Assembly (NCBI GenBank): GCA_902805805.1
Contig: CADCUE010000306.1
Location: forward strand, 1-6,411
Reading direction: 5' to 3'
DNA length: 6,411 nt
From: an uncultured Frankineae bacterium
Lineage (GTDB): Bacteria > Actinomycetota > Actinomycetes > Mycobacteriales > SCTD01
Shown one piece after another: positions 6,221 through 6,411 of the stretch. Numbering within the stretch: the first letter of the stretch is position 1; every line of letters starts with the position of its first letter. The translations under genes and the position numbers were made by a program. The notes below the pieces were generated by a model. The model had not been told where the DNA came from and ran no database searches. It worked only from the letters and a program-made list of their open reading frames with translations.

Positions 6221-6411
6221 GTGCGCGTCCCGCGGAACCCGCTCCGAGCAGCGGCGGTCACGGGCTGCTCCTTGGTGCTGGCACTCGGTGCGCTCTGGGC
6301 CTGGCCCTCGGATCCCGGCACCGGGACGGAGGCGGCCGTGGCCAGCACCACCGGGGACGCCTCCGTCGGTCCGGTACCGCCAGACCCGTCCGTCACGGCG
6401 GCTGCGACGGT
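6221..6411 (+). CDS. N-terminus of a secreted or membrane-anchored protein, 3'-truncated
   Basis: Sixty-three residues are visible before the right edge, with no stop. A basic start (MRVPRNPLR) is followed by a hydrophobic stretch from about residue 10 to 28 (including SLVLALGALWAW), then a Pro/Ala/Ser/Thr/Gly-rich segment (29-63) typical of an extracellular linker. This is the layout of a signal peptide or an N-terminal membrane anchor. The cysteine at 16 lies before the hydrophobic core, so it is not a lipoprotein lipobox. No AXA cleavage site is clear, which slightly favours an anchor. The GTG start has a well-placed GAGG eight bases upstream. The mature domain is outside the window, so the function is unknown. 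Actinobacterial class F sortases and many secreted enzymes begin this way, but nothing here decides between them. Confidence 0.6.
   Translation, partial: MRVPRNPLRAAAVTGCSLVLALGALWAWPSDPGTGTEAAVASTTGDASVGPVPPDPSVTAAAT

Noticed and set aside
5872..6396. - strand frame of 174 residues at the right end
   Set aside because: Low-complexity translation with no motif, out of frame with the ligase and opposite the better supported exported-protein gene.

Overview
The window is very GC-rich (about three quarters G+C by eye), uses GTG start codons throughout, and its genes strongly favour G or C at the third codon position. With the protein families present (AarF-type kinase, PAS-GAF-GAF-PP2C-HATPase regulator, YbdK-type ligase) this points to the chromosome of a high-GC actinobacterium. 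I cannot name the genus. I see no mobile element, phage gene, CRISPR array, tRNA or rRNA.

Layout, left to right. (1) The 3' part of an AarF/UbiB (ABC1) atypical kinase gene on the + strand, cut by the left edge and ending at 895. (2) A 115-base convergent gap with only weak hairpins. (3) A large - strand gene (3590 to 1011) for an 859-residue multi-sensor regulator: PAS, two GAF domains, an intact PP2C/SpoIIE phosphatase and a C-terminal RsbW-like ATPase domain. (4) A 59-base divergent promoter region holding an imperfect 20-base dyad. (5) A + strand pair in which a Nudix hydrolase (3650-4117) overlaps by four bases the start of a spermidine-synthase-like protein (4114-4983). (6) A - strand YbdK/GCS2 carboxylate-amine ligase (6080 to 4980), whose stop codon interlocks with that of the spermidine-synthase-like gene in a shared CTAG. 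(7) A 140-base divergent region, then the start of a + strand gene (from 6221, running off the right edge) for a protein with an N-terminal signal or anchor segment.

The genes do not form one pathway. The Nudix and spermidine-synthase-like genes look like a translationally coupled operon, divergent from the stress-type phosphatase and perhaps sharing an operator with it. The others look like independent chromosomal genes. The most unusual feature of the DNA itself is a 14-base tandem repeat that covers the two convergent 3' ends and contains both stop codons. I found no convincing new multi-gene system. The best leads are that repeat and CTAG junction, the divergent dyad, and the altered active-site motif of the spermidine-synthase-like protein.
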